Positions 24,420-36,582 of a DNA stretch of 64,000 nucleotides are shown piece after piece. Origin of the DNA: Apostichopus japonicus (lineage: Eukaryota; Echinodermata; Holothuroidea; Aspidochirotida; Stichopodidae); the NCBI RefSeq assembly GCF_037975245.1, contig NC_092572.1, forward strand, positions 10,551,769 through 10,615,768. The letters are read 5' to 3'. The translations under genes were made by a program, and so were the position numbers. Positions within the stretch are counted from its first letter, which is position 1. Each line of letters opens with the position of its first letter. The notes under the pieces were generated by a model. It was not told where the DNA came from and ran no database searches. It saw only the letters and a list, made by a program, of their open reading frames with translations.

Positions 24420-26379
24420 TCAGATGCATATAGATGACATGGTGTGCAATCCATTCTCCTTCTCTGGTGTTTTGGTATTTATTTACCAGAGACGAAACTG
24501 AACTTCATTTAGAAACCTTAGAACTTTTCTCCTGTACAAGAGAGCTTGTTACAGTAGACTTAACAAGTATTTTTCCCACAATACCCTTTGCTATATATGC
24601 AAAACATGAAGTACCACTTCAAGAGAAATACCACTTATCCAAATGTATAGAAAAGGGAATTATGTTACTCACTTTTGGTGTACAACATGTTCTCATTAAT
24701 TACAAAATCAAGATATATCTGGTGCATAGAAAATTCCCTACATGGTCGCTGAACACGAGTTCCCCACCCCGCCTCCCCCTCCCCTCCCCTCCCCATCCTG
24801 TATTTAGAAAGTTAGTAACCTAACTTCCACAATTTAAAGTCTTTATAATCATGTAGATGCCATTCCAATGGGCTGGGGGGGGGGGGTTTGAGTGAGAAAG
24901 TGGGGCAAGAAAATTGGGCAAAGAAATTTCATGGGCTATAAAAATCTTCAGTCTGTCTGTCTTGTAGTCATCACCACTTTATTTATTTATTTATTTTTTG
25001 CCTTCATATGATGCTTTAACGAAGGAAACCCTCAAAAAAACACAAAAAAGTTACAAGATGATGAAAAGAGGGTGGTGTTGATGTAGGGCTGGAACCTATA
25101 TATTTGTCATTTCCTTCAGAGAAAAATATTTTCTCATTATTCCCAATTTCTATTTTTTTCTTCGTCTTTCTTTTTTCTGATACAAGTATCTTGACAGATT
25201 AGTTTCAAAGGTCTGCAGGGGCTACATATTCTAGGAGCTCGGAATAATCATCAGAAAAAAAGGGGTTTCTGGTTGGGTTAAGGGTGACCTAGTTACCATG
25301 GCAACAAGACTTGTCAAAAGAGGGAAACTGCAGTCCTTTTTTTTTTAGAGTTATTCTGTGCCTGTCCTGTTGTGACAAAGAATTTTTATGAAGATGGAAG
25401 GCTTTGAAGGTCAGAGGTTAAGATGCTATCAAGCAACACTATACTGGCATTTGCTCCAGAGGAATTTTCTTGTGGTGGGAAGAGAATTGTTGTAAAACAA
25501 ACAAATACAAAAGGGGAGGAAGAAAGGTGAAGATTAAGTTAAAGCAGGCTGTTTGGTTTGATAGTATTTGCTACAATAATCCCTGTGAAATCAACTCAAC
25601 TGTGAAAGCATAGACCTTACAGTACTGTCCTGGTTGAAAGCATCATCTCTTAGTAGACCAGCAAAATCACGGACGACATCATGATGAAATTGGCCATGAA
25701 ATTATAACAGAATGAAGAATAGAAAACAACTTGTACAGTGTTTTAAATATTTACCTTAAAACATGTGTCACAGCTACTCTTTGATATTCTTGTTTCTGAT
25801 AAACTTAATAGAGTACAAATTCCCAAAGTGCTGTACAGAAAGTAACTTCTATATATATTATTTTAATACTTTGTACAAGTCTCCTTACTGTACAACCATC
25901 AAAAGGGTTGCCAAGTTGGACATTTAAAACCACACCCAAGAAGAACTTAAACCAAGAATGGACACCCATTTCCATAGCCTGACCTCTTCCATTGCCCCTC
26001 TTTTTCTCCCTAATAATATTCCCCTCTCCTCACCCCCCCCCCACTCCCCCGCTCACAAACGGTAATCATTATCACAAATCTTTGAATTTTCAAAACAGTC
26101 TTAGTTTGTTGCCAGCCTTAATTCGTCCCATCTTTTAATGTAATTAGTATCAAATTGAAGCCACATCAAAGATAAGACCTACAAGGGTGCATAGACTTTA
26201 TGATAGCTCCCCTACTGGGATGAACCATTTACCCGCCGTTTATGCCCAAATGGCAATCTCATCTAGTGATGATGTGACCGACCAATCGGCACCCCTGATG
26301 GAAATTGGGTGAGACATGTGTCCAAAAGATGGCACAATCCCCTCATTTCTCTTGATCAATACCAATCTATAGGCAGCTC
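24420..26379. other. Noncoding stretch with homopolymers
   Basis: No gene recognised. It has a C-rich tract at 24762-24797, a G-run of 12 at 24875-24886, a TTTA run near 24979-25000 and a C-run at 26033-26042. The 129-codon frame at 24434-24823 ends in a C-tract and shows no domain. Confidence 0.5.
25292..25305. promoter_or_regulatory. X-box-like palindrome (RFX type)
   Basis: GTTACC-AT-GGCAAC fits the full RFX X-box consensus (GTNRCC, 0-3 bases, RGYAAC). RFX factors typically drive ciliary genes. No gene start is recognised nearby, so function is unproven. Confidence 0.35.
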
Positions 26380-27650
26380 CTGTGGTCTACGGTCTTAAGG
26401 AGAAACTGGTCGGAGGCGGCGCTGGAGAGTCAAACCACCCCCATCGTTTTGTTTACCTTCTAAAAGAGTGCTAACCCGCCATGATATGGCCGACACTGAC
26501 GTAGTAAACTAGGCGGACCACACAGGTTGCGTCGCTCGGGATGCGGCAAGGTGTTTTGCTCAAAAAAAGCCTCCTCTGTGACCGACCCAAGGGTTTGGGT
26601 GTGTAACTACTTGCGGAGTTATATATACATATTATAGAGACCTGAGCTGGGAATGAAATCAACGCGGGGACGTATATATTGAGCACATCGCCGATCAGCT
26701 AACGCATCAGGTTCAAACCACAATTGAATCTATCTGGCTCCGAAGCGATATTCCTTGAAAAATAAAGCCTTCACCGATGCAAATACGACGGACCCCCCTG
26801 GGTCAGCTAAGGTTAATAGCAAAATGCTACAGTATCAAACCCTGACCTCTGGCCTCCGTCCTGGCAGCACAAAACCACTGAGAAGGGAAACACGATAAGC
26901 GGTTGCCAGGGAAACAAAATGAGACCATGCTGAGACAGGAATGCCCGCACTGTGAACGTTTCGGGATGGTGCACTTATTTCTGTGAACAAAAAATGATTA
27001 CTAGATGGGGGCCAACCCTAGCGTCATAGGAATGTGTTTATTTCTAATATTACAGTGTGTGAATATCCATGTACCGGTTCCGTGACGGAGACCCAGGCAG
27101 CGTCAAGCGTCCTAAATCGAATCTCCGAGATTGTTAAGTATCGCCGGCTCAGCGGGAGAGCAATATTCTATCACCTCGTCCTTAATCAGATAAGCACCGA
27201 CTGTTTGTTTTGTGCAAAGTTTTAACTTCCAGCCAACAGAAGGAGAAATAGAGAGAGCAAGAAGACAAAACAAAAAAAAGTAACGTTTATGGACCATAAC
27301 GGAGACTCAAAATCCCTCAAAAAGTGTGTTTGTTGTTACAAGAAATATCGTACTGCTGTCTCCCCAAGTAGCAGAGTTTGTGTGCATCTCGGTTTCTAGA
27401 ATATAGGTACTAGCAAAGGTTGCTGCGTTACATCTGAATGTGGCGGCAAATCAAATCGACTGGGAAGAAGATGGCTTACCCTGTAAGAAATCGGCCGGCC
27501 CCTTCTTAACAAAGGACATGTTTCTATGGTGCTCACAATTAATTAAGAAACAACTTTCTCGTAACAAATCTCATTGACAAATGGGAGAGCTCATACCGCC
27601 ATTTTTAGATGTGAATATATATACACTGTACTCACCGAAAGTTGCAAATG
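26380..27650. promoter_or_regulatory. CpG-richer unique block (possible promoter or 5' region)
   Basis: This 1.2-kb stretch has clearly more CG dinucleotides than its neighbours and little repeat content. Near its right part, AAG-ATG-GCTTACCCT is followed by GTAAGAA at 27483 on the plus strand, a possible start codon in good context with a donor after four codons. Open frames on both strands (26471-26686 minus; 27034-27225 plus) are unrecognised. A gene start here is plausible but not shown. Confidence 0.25.
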
Positions 27651-29146
27651 AGTTCTGCAGACTTAATTCTCTGCCTTTTACTTCAGCGGAATACTAAAAG
27701 GTGAAAAGAAAAGAACAAATTCAAGATTGACTCAGTAAACACTTTCCAGAGATTCAATCTCTGTGGTTTATCTCTAAAGTTGTAAAAAAAAATTACACAA
27801 TTGATAAGATTTTTTTTATCAAAGTGATTTAAACCTAACCTACTGTATAATTAGCAATATCTTCACACACCAAGTAAGTGTCAAGAAACTCACCATCCCT
27901 TACTGTGTTAGTAAAGACCTTTTGTAACCTAGCCTTTTGTAAATCTAACCTTTTGTACATATTTAAAAAAAAAAATAGTAACTATTATTTCCAAAACAAA
28001 TTCCAAGATAAACTGTAATACAAGATTATAACCTTACATAATAATAACAGTGATCCAATCTCAATTTAGGTATAATAAGATCATAAATCCACCATTTATT
28101 AAAGCTCTCTTCAGCATTGTTCAGGGACTATATCTTATTTTCTTCAGTTTCCTTCCTCCTTCCCCCTCCCCTTCCCCACCCCCCTCTTTCTTTCAGCCAA
28201 ATTTTTACTTACACTTGAACAAAGTTGACAGAAAAATGTTTTGCTCATTTTCTTTGACTTAAAACAGTCATGGACGCAAAAATAAATCAACGTTAATACA
28301 GGAAACACACTTGACTCTTTTCCCCAAATGATTAGTTTAAATCATAGATCATTAGAATGGCTGGCTGCCCTGTTACCCCCCACCACCAAGAATAACTCCA
28401 TCATTGCCCAGCAACCAGACACAGAATACTATCTCGAACTGATTTATTAACTTGTAACCAAGAAAACAACATCAAAACAAAACCTTATAAACCACCACTG
28501 TCTATGAAATTCTCAAGATTATAAACATTTTGATGTTTTCACCATGATCCATCCAAGTGCTCAGTTAGTACTATGCCTAATAATGAGTTTTACAAATATT
28601 TGAAAATTGTACAATTTGCAAAATGAGTTAAAGGGGAGACATGAAAGGTCTATAGCTTAAAGATCTGCTTGAATAATTGGCTCCAATTATAGCTAGGAAA
28701 GTTTTGTGATTACGTGATCGACCTGCCACGGTCGTAAATCGACCTCAATTTAGCCTGCATAGCTTCTTAACACCATTAGGCTCTTTGCGTAAACACTGTG
28801 TGGAAATATGTTCATGTCTACAGTGTAGTTAATCATAAAGCGTTCACACAAAAGACCCTCATACAAGAAAAAATATGTGGCAGGCGTTGCAGACTACTTG
28901 GCAAAAAGAGGTCACTTTACAACCAAGGCAGGTCGATTATGTAATCTCAAGAAACTTTTCCATGATAGCGTGCGTTGGTTGGGGTCTATACAGCAGACCT
29001 TTAAGTTCAAAGAACATGGCTCATGTATGGCTAAACCACAATCCTTAATTCCTGAATTTCCTGTGCTTGGTGTGACATTATTTCAAAAGGTCTCCATAAA
29101 GCTGCACTAATTTTGAACAGTATCAGCATCTGTTTCCCTTTTCAGC
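27651..29146. other. AT-rich noncoding stretch
   Basis: No gene seen. A C-rich tract lies at 28151-28185 and A/T runs near 27785 and 27965. The 77-codon frame at 28877-29110 is not recognised. Confidence 0.5.
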
Positions 29147-29429
29147 TGATGTTGAACAAGTTGTAGGCTGCTGTTGATGATGTTGTAGGTTGATATTGAG
29201 TATGTTGTAACCTGATGTTGAACATATTGTATGATGATGTTGAACATGTTGTATGATGATGTTGATCATGCTGTAACCTGATGTTCATTATTTGTAACCT
29301 GATGTTGATTATGTTGTAGACTGCTTTTGATCGTGTTGTAACCTGAGATGTTGATCATTTTGTAACCTGATGTTGTTTCTTACATCGTTTGATGTTAGAC
29401 ATTTAACCCAATTGATGTTGAACAAGTTT
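29147..29429. repeat. Minisatellite, 22-bp unit
   Basis: About ten units in one direction. Each begins TGATGTTGA and ends in a TGTTGTA-plus-CC or -GA variant. Most are exactly 22 bp, with a few 1-2 bp gaps. The right end decays after 29375, with stray TGATGTT words to 29429. Confidence 0.9.
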
Positions 29430-31194
29430 ACAGTATGTCTAGGATCTACCATTGAATTTTATCGTCTGTTAATGTCAAACGTTGACTCTACTTGTTTAGT
29501 ATTATGAATAAGGTCAAATTATCCTGTGAAATAAATAATAATGATCAAAAACTGTATAGTAATTTGTAGCTTGATCTTAAGACACCTTTTCCTTTCATTA
29601 TGACCCCCAACCCTTCCCCTTTCTCCTTCTCCCACCCCCTGCCCAACACTCTACTTATACATATAAACCACCTTGCTCTTTCTTGGACAGCTATGCCTGA
29701 CAAATAGAGGGCAGTCTACACATTCAACTCTACCACTGAGAATATGTAACTACTGAAAGTTCATCCACCCACGAGCATAAAAGAGTGAAAAAACTTTTGC
29801 CACTGAGTGATTCCACATGTAACAGAGTGCGCTGAACAGCAGGTCTTTTGCGTGGGAATAATAATTGCTAATGTCATCCAATTTGACGACTCTTTTAAGG
29901 TTTCATCATCGACCCACTAATTAACCCACATAGACAACGTGATCATCGATAACCCTATGGGGACAATTTAGCAATGCCTCCAAATATGGTAGAAATGACC
30001 AAAATGATTACCGATATTTATGGTAAACATTTTGATGTCCTTCTACTGCCTACATACTCCAACCATTCTCACCATTGCTGAATATATATACTCGAACAGA
30101 TCCCCCACCAACCAACTTGGGCAACTACGAAGTTAAGATTATCTGAATTTTTCTCAAAATTGTTTAAAACATACCCGCCCATATAGTTCTGGCTAATGAG
30201 TGGCTATGACTGATGATGCTATTATGGATAGTGTCCAAACTGAATCACAATCAAACAAAACAAACAACATGATAGTTGTCTTTCAAAAATAATACATAAT
30301 TTCTAAACAAAATAAATATGTATCACAGACAACATGTAGTAGGTATTAAGTACTAGTACCCCAGAAATTGACTGATTTGGATATTTATCAGTGATGATAC
30401 TTACTGTACCTATCTCCATTCAACATAGATACACTCCCATTTACCAAACCTTAACAATTTAGTAATTAATGCTAAGAACTGAAAGCACTGTGATGCCCCT
30501 CCCCCCTCCCCCACCCCCACACCTTCTGTGACACAGACACACTTTTGCGGGATAGATATACAGGATTGGACACGTTGAGCAGAAACGGGTTCAGGTAGGA
30601 GTGAGGTAGTAAATCAAACTTTTCCTTTGAATGAGATGGGAAAGAAAGCAAATTTATGATAAAAAGAGTCCAATCGTTACGTACAGCTCATCAAATACTT
30701 GTAAGGTTTCTAGTGTGTTTAAAATAAAATCGTCAACAGTCAAAACACACTGAGTATAAAAGAACTTAAACATTTGCAGATCTGGTTAAGTGATTAGGGG
30801 AGAACGTGCTTATTGTAGGCCTTCCTTAAAACCAAATGGCCTTCCTTAAACCTAATGGCGTCACTTACTACGGGGATTAACGATGTGGTGCAGCCAGACT
30901 GCCATTTAACATACTTCATATTTTGCGGGTATTACATTCTCTGCTACGGTGGAACATCAAAGCTTTGCACACTCCACAGTGGTCATAAAACATGAGGAGG
31001 GTCTTCAATTTTCTTGGCCTCTAGTAAAGATATCATTCGGTTCCTGTTTGGGTACTTCATGTTCTATTATGTCAAACATAAATCACATATTTAATGTGAT
31101 TAACAGCAGCACAGAGAAACTGGACTTTTTAAACAATGAGTCACAATGTGGTGAATTATGCATAAAATTTAAATAACCCATTGTACACTAGCTT
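29430..31194. other. Noncoding stretch
   Basis: No gene recognised. C-rich tracts lie at 29605-29645 and 30495-30525. A small duplication of GGCCTTCCTTAAA sits at 30819-30851. The 75-codon frame at 30949-31176 is unrecognised. Confidence 0.5.
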
Positions 31195-31850
31195 CCTGAT
31201 TGGCTACTGGATGCAAATGCCCATAGCAACCATCTCACTTTTCAAAAGAACATACAAATACACACTAACTGGTCTTTAAAGCAATATGATTGAGTTACAT
31301 GGCTATGATTTACAAGTTACATTGTGGTGAGCTACTGTATGCAATTGAATTACTCATCACAGACTACAGCCATCCTGATTGGCTGCTGGATGCAAATACC
31401 CATAGCAACCATACAAAAAAAAATTATGGAAGCATAATATATTACAGCCTTACTGGACATTAAAGTTACATTGTGGTGAACTATGCATATAAATTATGGA
31501 TCACAGACTATGGCCATTCTGATTGGCTGCTGGATGCAAATGCCCATGTAGCAGCCATATCAATTTTTTTAAGGAAGCATCAGTAGTACTGTAGGCTAAT
31601 TGGACATTAAAGTTATATTCTGGTAAACTATGCATATCAATTATTCATTACAGACTAACGGTCCTGATTGGTTGCTGGATGCAAATACCTCAAGCAACCA
31701 TATCATTTTAATTTAGGTAGTACAGGCTAAATGAACTTTAAAATTACATTGTGGTAAACTATGCATATAAACTATTCATCACAGACTATAGCCATCCTGA
31801 TTGGCTGCTGGATGCAAATTGCCCATGGCAAACATTTCATTATATTCAAG
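31195..31850 (+). repeat. Five-copy array of CCAAT + octamer modules
   Basis: Modules start (at TGATTGG) at 31198, 31376, 31520, 31665 and 31798, with spacings of 178, 144, 145 and 133. Each has GATTGG (inverted CCAAT box), then CTGGATGCAAAT (a perfect POU octamer ATGCAAAT in all five), and usually CCCATAGCAACC, whose AGCAAC matches an RFX half-site. Between modules, TTACATTGTGGT and TATGCATATAAA words recur. The octamer survives in every copy while neighbouring bases and spacing drift. Duplication alone could explain it; selection on binding sites is the other reading. Confidence 0.85.
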
Positions 31851-34182
31851 AATCCTATTCAGATTATAGACAGAAATTATAAACACAAATTTTCATAAAA
31901 CTTTACAGAGGTGATATTAAACTGAAATTATGGAGCTCTTTTTTGTAACACTCTTTTTTTTTACATAGAGTAGTCTCGTATGATGAAATGTAAGAATTCT
32001 GAATTATTTTCTTGTTAACATTTATTTCATGAAGAAGAAAAAATGGAATATAGTAACATGGCCCACATCTTAAGTTTGAGTATTATTTATATATTTGGTA
32101 CTAAACTGATCATTTAAACTCAAACCAATCGCTTTAAAAACCGGATGCGGAATTTAAATTCTCTCTCCATCTTTTTTCTCTCTTATTTTATTCTTTATTC
32201 CTTCTTTTCTTGTTCCTGTTTTTTCCCCTATCTGTAAAAGCTCCTTCAATTCCACTGTCCAACTTCCATCATCAATGAGATCAAGTTTCCATAATCAGGA
32301 GGAGACTGCTCCAGCAACAGGATCTGAAACCATTCAGATTCTGACTGCAAATCACCATAAATTTGTTATATTCATCAAAATTCCATCAAAAAACTAAGAT
32401 TAACAGTGACTGTGATTAATGGTCCTGTTGACAATAATATTGAGTGTCAATTTGTTATGCCCTAAAAATAAATTCCTAACCATTTTTTTTTTTACCAACG
32501 AACATTCCTGACCTGGAAAACAAAAATGTGATGTTGGAAACAGTCAAACAAAATACACAAACATATCCAAACTCACTAGGTGTAAGGTAATTGATCGAAA
32601 TACTTCAAAACATTGTGAAAGTTAGAGAAGTTAATACAGTACAAAACAGGTAAATTAAGCTGTAAGGTACATCATAACTATTCAAACTTACCTAAAAGTT
32701 ACATTTAATATACATCCTCCAATTCCCAACCAAGCCACATGTTTTTCACTTTAGGAACACTGCATTGCAAAGCCAATGACATGCAGTATATAGTACTCAC
32801 TGAAATTTCAAAATAATCCTGTTCTATCCTATCACCAACATTCCCCCCTCTCCCCCAGTCCTATCCATACACCAACCCCCTACCATACACACAACAATTG
32901 AGGTTAGTCAACAAACACTAAATAATAATGTAAGGTAAATTACTGATTAGCATTTTTAAACCAACTGTCAAAATGTTGAACCACTACCTGTTAAAATTGT
33001 TGGCAGTAAAGTTGTTTTTTTGGGGGGTATATTTGAGAGATATTTAATTTACAAACTAGAATAACAACTTAATCTTGTTTTACTATCAAATCAACCAGTA
33101 CAATCAACTACCAGTACTAGTGTTCTGCACAGAAAAAACGGAGCGAACGCCGCTCCCGAAGAACAGCCCTAAAAACCTCTGTAATAATAAGAAAAAGGAT
33201 ACTTATCGGGCTGCAAAGGGTTCAGATACTTTCAAGAACAGTGGATGGGAAATTATTTCCGATCCTAGGAACCAAAAGTGGACGAAATTCGGTGGAAAAA
33301 ATCCGCTCGAAAATTTACGATGTAGACGCTTTGGTTGGTAGAATGAGAAGGATGGGCGGTGACCCGTGAAGCCAGGTCACAGAGGGTGCACAGTGTTAAA
33401 GGTTACCAGGGCATTCTAGGCGCGGTTGAATGAGGGTGCTAAGGTTGTGACGAGACAGGTAAGCGAGGAGCGAAGTAAATTCAATTGTATTATTATGCTT
33501 TTTTTAAATATTTTTGTTGCATATTTTCACATCACTTTAAATTTTCCCACAAAAACCATCATTCTAAGAAAGAGAAACAGGATTTAGTTATTATTACCTG
33601 CAATTAATATCCACCTAAGTGACCACAACTGCCATTACCCCTGGCTACATACATAATGACACATACCAAAGAGGTGACTTATTGAAACCAAACACTCACC
33701 TAATATTGTTTAAGCACATACTGTGTCCATAAGTTTTCAGGAAAAATTGTGTGAATAAATGCACATTTGCAATCATTGTCTCTTCATAGTCTGGGGTTAT
33801 GTTCAGGTGTCTGCATTATAATGAATGGTCACTTGAGTTTGTGTTGTAAATGTTAATGCATGATCGGATACTATATGTACCACTTCAAATTATGCAAACA
33901 AATTTGCATATTAATTTTTTTTTTTATAATACATTCAAGTAGATAATAAAATCCAAGCTAAAAAAACATGCTTGTAATAGGTATTCTGAATGGTAGGTTC
34001 AGAGGGGGAGGTAGTGACCTCAGAGAGGGTCATTTGGGGAACAGTGCTAGCATTATACCAGTTTGTAGTGATGGTGGATTGAGGTGTTTATGTAAAGGAG
34101 ACACCTGAGATGGGAATGAAGGAAACACACAAAAATGAATGTGAAGTAGTATTAAAATGCAATCAGAGCTGAGGTTACTATG
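31851..34182. other. Noncoding stretch
   Basis: No gene confirmed. A CpG-richer patch at about 33125-33470 includes an 88-codon frame (33075-33341) without recognisable domains and a donor-like GACAG|GTAAGCGAG at 33455-33465. It could be a 5' exon but nothing else supports that. T-runs lie near 32485 and 33916. Confidence 0.4.
32357..32396 (+). repeat. Short dispersed repeat, copy 1
   Basis: CCATAAATTTGTTA, TTCATCAAAATTCCATCAAA and CTAAGATT recur in the same order at 36541-36582 with only a few substitutions. The element boundaries are unclear. Confidence 0.75.
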
Positions 34183-34520
34183 GGACTAGAGGGCGACAGT
34201 CTACACCAAAGTATAGTCATGGATTGTGAACAACAGGAGAGGTGGGGGGTTCTCATATTCTGTGGGAGAGTTGTGAAGGAATAGAGGGCAGTAGTCACAT
34301 ATTCAGCGAACGTGATCCACAAGAGAACTTCATAATTGGGAGAAATGTGGAGGAATAGACATAGACAGTAGTCTGAATCAAATTATTCAGGGCATGTGAT
34401 ACAAAAGAGAGTTGCTTCTACAGTACCTTATTTTGTGGGAGATTTGTGAAGGAATATAGAGGGCAGTATAGTCTATTACAAATTTTTCAGAGAATGTCAA
34501 TCACAATAGAATTCCTTCTA
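34183..34520. repeat. Tandem repeat, about four units of 74-100 bp
   Basis: Units share GAGGGC(A/G)(A)CAGT(A)GTC, TTCAG(N)GAA(C/T)GTGAT, ACAA(A)AGAG and GTGGGAGA(G)(T)TTGTGAAGGAAT. Copies are well diverged and vary in length. No coding potential. Confidence 0.75.
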
Positions 34521-35442
34521 CTGATATGGGTGCACAGTGAGAACAACATAACAGTGTGCTGATAAATTGTGCAGTATGCATTTCCATGTTTTCGAATTGT
34601 TAATTGCCCATCAACTTTAAATCATCAAGCGGCAAATAAGTAAGTAAAATTTGCATCCAACATGGCATTGATTGGCTTTATTTACAAATATTGTTATCAT
34701 GCTGAAATTACTTAGGACATAGATGCACATCTCTGCATTTTGCATGCACCGTATCAGACATTAACAAAATGAATGCCCTTTGCTTTCACAGCATATGAAC
34801 TTGTGAATGGACTGTAAACGATTTATTGTGAAAAAAAAAGTTTTCAAAATTCTCAGTTTATATAAGCACGTTAGAAATCCACCACATGTGTAGGGGTTTT
34901 TAAATGATAAGGAATATTAATGCAATCCACATCCTCCACATTACGTATGAGAATTAAAGAGATTATTTTGAACATTTTGAGCAGTTTTGCAAGTTGAATA
35001 TATACATCTGACATTTTCTATCCTGTGTAACACATACTACACTGTATCTAACTTAATACACAAATATAGTTCTACACTTTAATATTCCACACAAAGAGAA
35101 TCCCTCAATATTATAAAACATAACTATATATTTCAAAAAACAAAATGGCACCCAACAGAGCCACCTGAGTCAACACACCAGTGACTTAACCAAACTGTAA
35201 TGAAAGCACATGTTGCATACATTGGAAACAAAGGCATTCATTTAGCTATCTGCATGCATGTGTGTGATTCATGCTGCAGATATGAGGACCCTAAGTTGCA
35301 GCAACCACTGATGAAATCTCATTCGATGTAAAGTCTTCAGCACAAACTCTTATGTTTGTTTTCAAGCAGTATTTTGAGGTGATTTTGATTGAAAGTTGCC
35401 AAGTGATGTTGTTCCATATATATATTAAAGTATAAAGTATGT
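34521..35442. other. AT-rich noncoding stretch
   Basis: No gene or clear repeat. It ends at the insertion site of the hAT-type element. Confidence 0.55.
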
Positions 35443-35828
35443 ACCATTGTCAGTGGCGTAGGAAGGTACTTTTGAGTGGGGGCTGAAGACTTATGGCCGG
35501 CCTGGGGGAGGGGTCTAAGGGGAGGGGGTGGCCCCCTCCCCTTTGGAATTTTTTGCATTTCCAGGTACTGTAGCCTCAGATGCAATTTGGTGCAATATAG
35601 CACACTTCAACACCGACTCCATTTTGTAAACTTAATTTTGTATTTTCACCTGGCCTTAGATGCAATTTGGTGCTCCAAATGAGATTTTTTTTCTCATTTG
35701 GAAATGAAAAAGGGGTTTTCTGACTTGCGAAGCGGGGGGCGGAATGATACTTCCGTCCCTCCACATTTTTCACTGGGGGGGCTGGTGCCCCCCAGCCCCC
35801 CCCCGGTTCCTACGCCCTTGACCATTGT
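35443..35828. mobile_element. Non-autonomous hAT-type element (MITE) with 8-bp target duplication
   Basis: The element (35451-35820, 370 bp) is flanked by a perfect 8-bp direct repeat, ACCATTGT (35443-35450 and 35821-35828). Its ends are CAGTGGCGTAGGAA and, inverted, CAAGGGCGTAGGAA, matching 12 of 14. An 8-bp duplication with CAG-GGCGTAG termini is characteristic of the hAT superfamily. The inside is G-rich (35476-35545), and near the right end a GGGGG...CCCCC hairpin spans about 35774-35805. No transposase frame is present, so it needs a source in trans. The intact target duplication suggests a fairly recent insertion. Confidence 0.93.
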
Positions 35829-36540
35829 AATATATTATCAGTCATAAAGCTTGACTAATCCTTAGTTTAATTTCAAATCATTGTAAATATATGGAATAGA
35901 GTTCATAATTAAATCTCAAAGTTGTTGTTTTGAGTTGTTGCTGGTTTGGGTTAAATGGAAGGGGAAGAGAAACAATTTTGAACCAGAACAATATTGCATT
36001 AATTGGTTTTAGAGATTTGATCCCCGTGGAGGGGAGGGGACGGCAAGGGTGAGTGGGGAGGGGGAGGGGAGAGAGGAGGAGTGGGGAGAGAGCAGTTGGG
36101 AGAGGCAAATGAATGTTAACACACCTTTCGAATATTGATCATGACATTCAAGAAGGGTAAAATATTCATCGCCATGCAACTATCGGCAGATATTTTGCAT
36201 GGAGGTAATAAAAGAGGTCATTATAAGTTGTCCCATTATATGCTGCTAATATTCAAATGGTATGACCCATGTTCAAAACTGAGCAAGTACTTTTACAGTC
36301 CTCTCTAAGTCAGTTTTTGGCTCACTGAGCCATTTACAATAATCGGTTAATTTAAGAACATCTCTCAATGTCTTCTGGTAATAAGTTTGACAGTTCTAGT
36401 TCTAACTTCTGGGGAGAATGTAATTTTGAAAGACTTTCAGCCAAGTTACAATACCATGATGCTTACTTGTGGGAGATAAAACAAAAACATTTGAACCATA
36501 TTTGAGGCAATTTTATTTTTACCAGAACAGTTGGTTTTAA

Positions 36541-36582
36541 CCATAAATTTGTTACATTCATCAAAATTCCATCAAAACACTA
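36541..36582 (+). repeat. Short dispersed repeat, copy 2
   Basis: Second copy of the block at 32357-32396 in the same orientation, about 4.2 kb away. Confidence 0.75.

Noticed and set aside
24434-24823. 129-codon plus-strand frame as a gene
   Set aside because: Ends in Pro/Ser encoded by a C-tract; no domain and no splice support.
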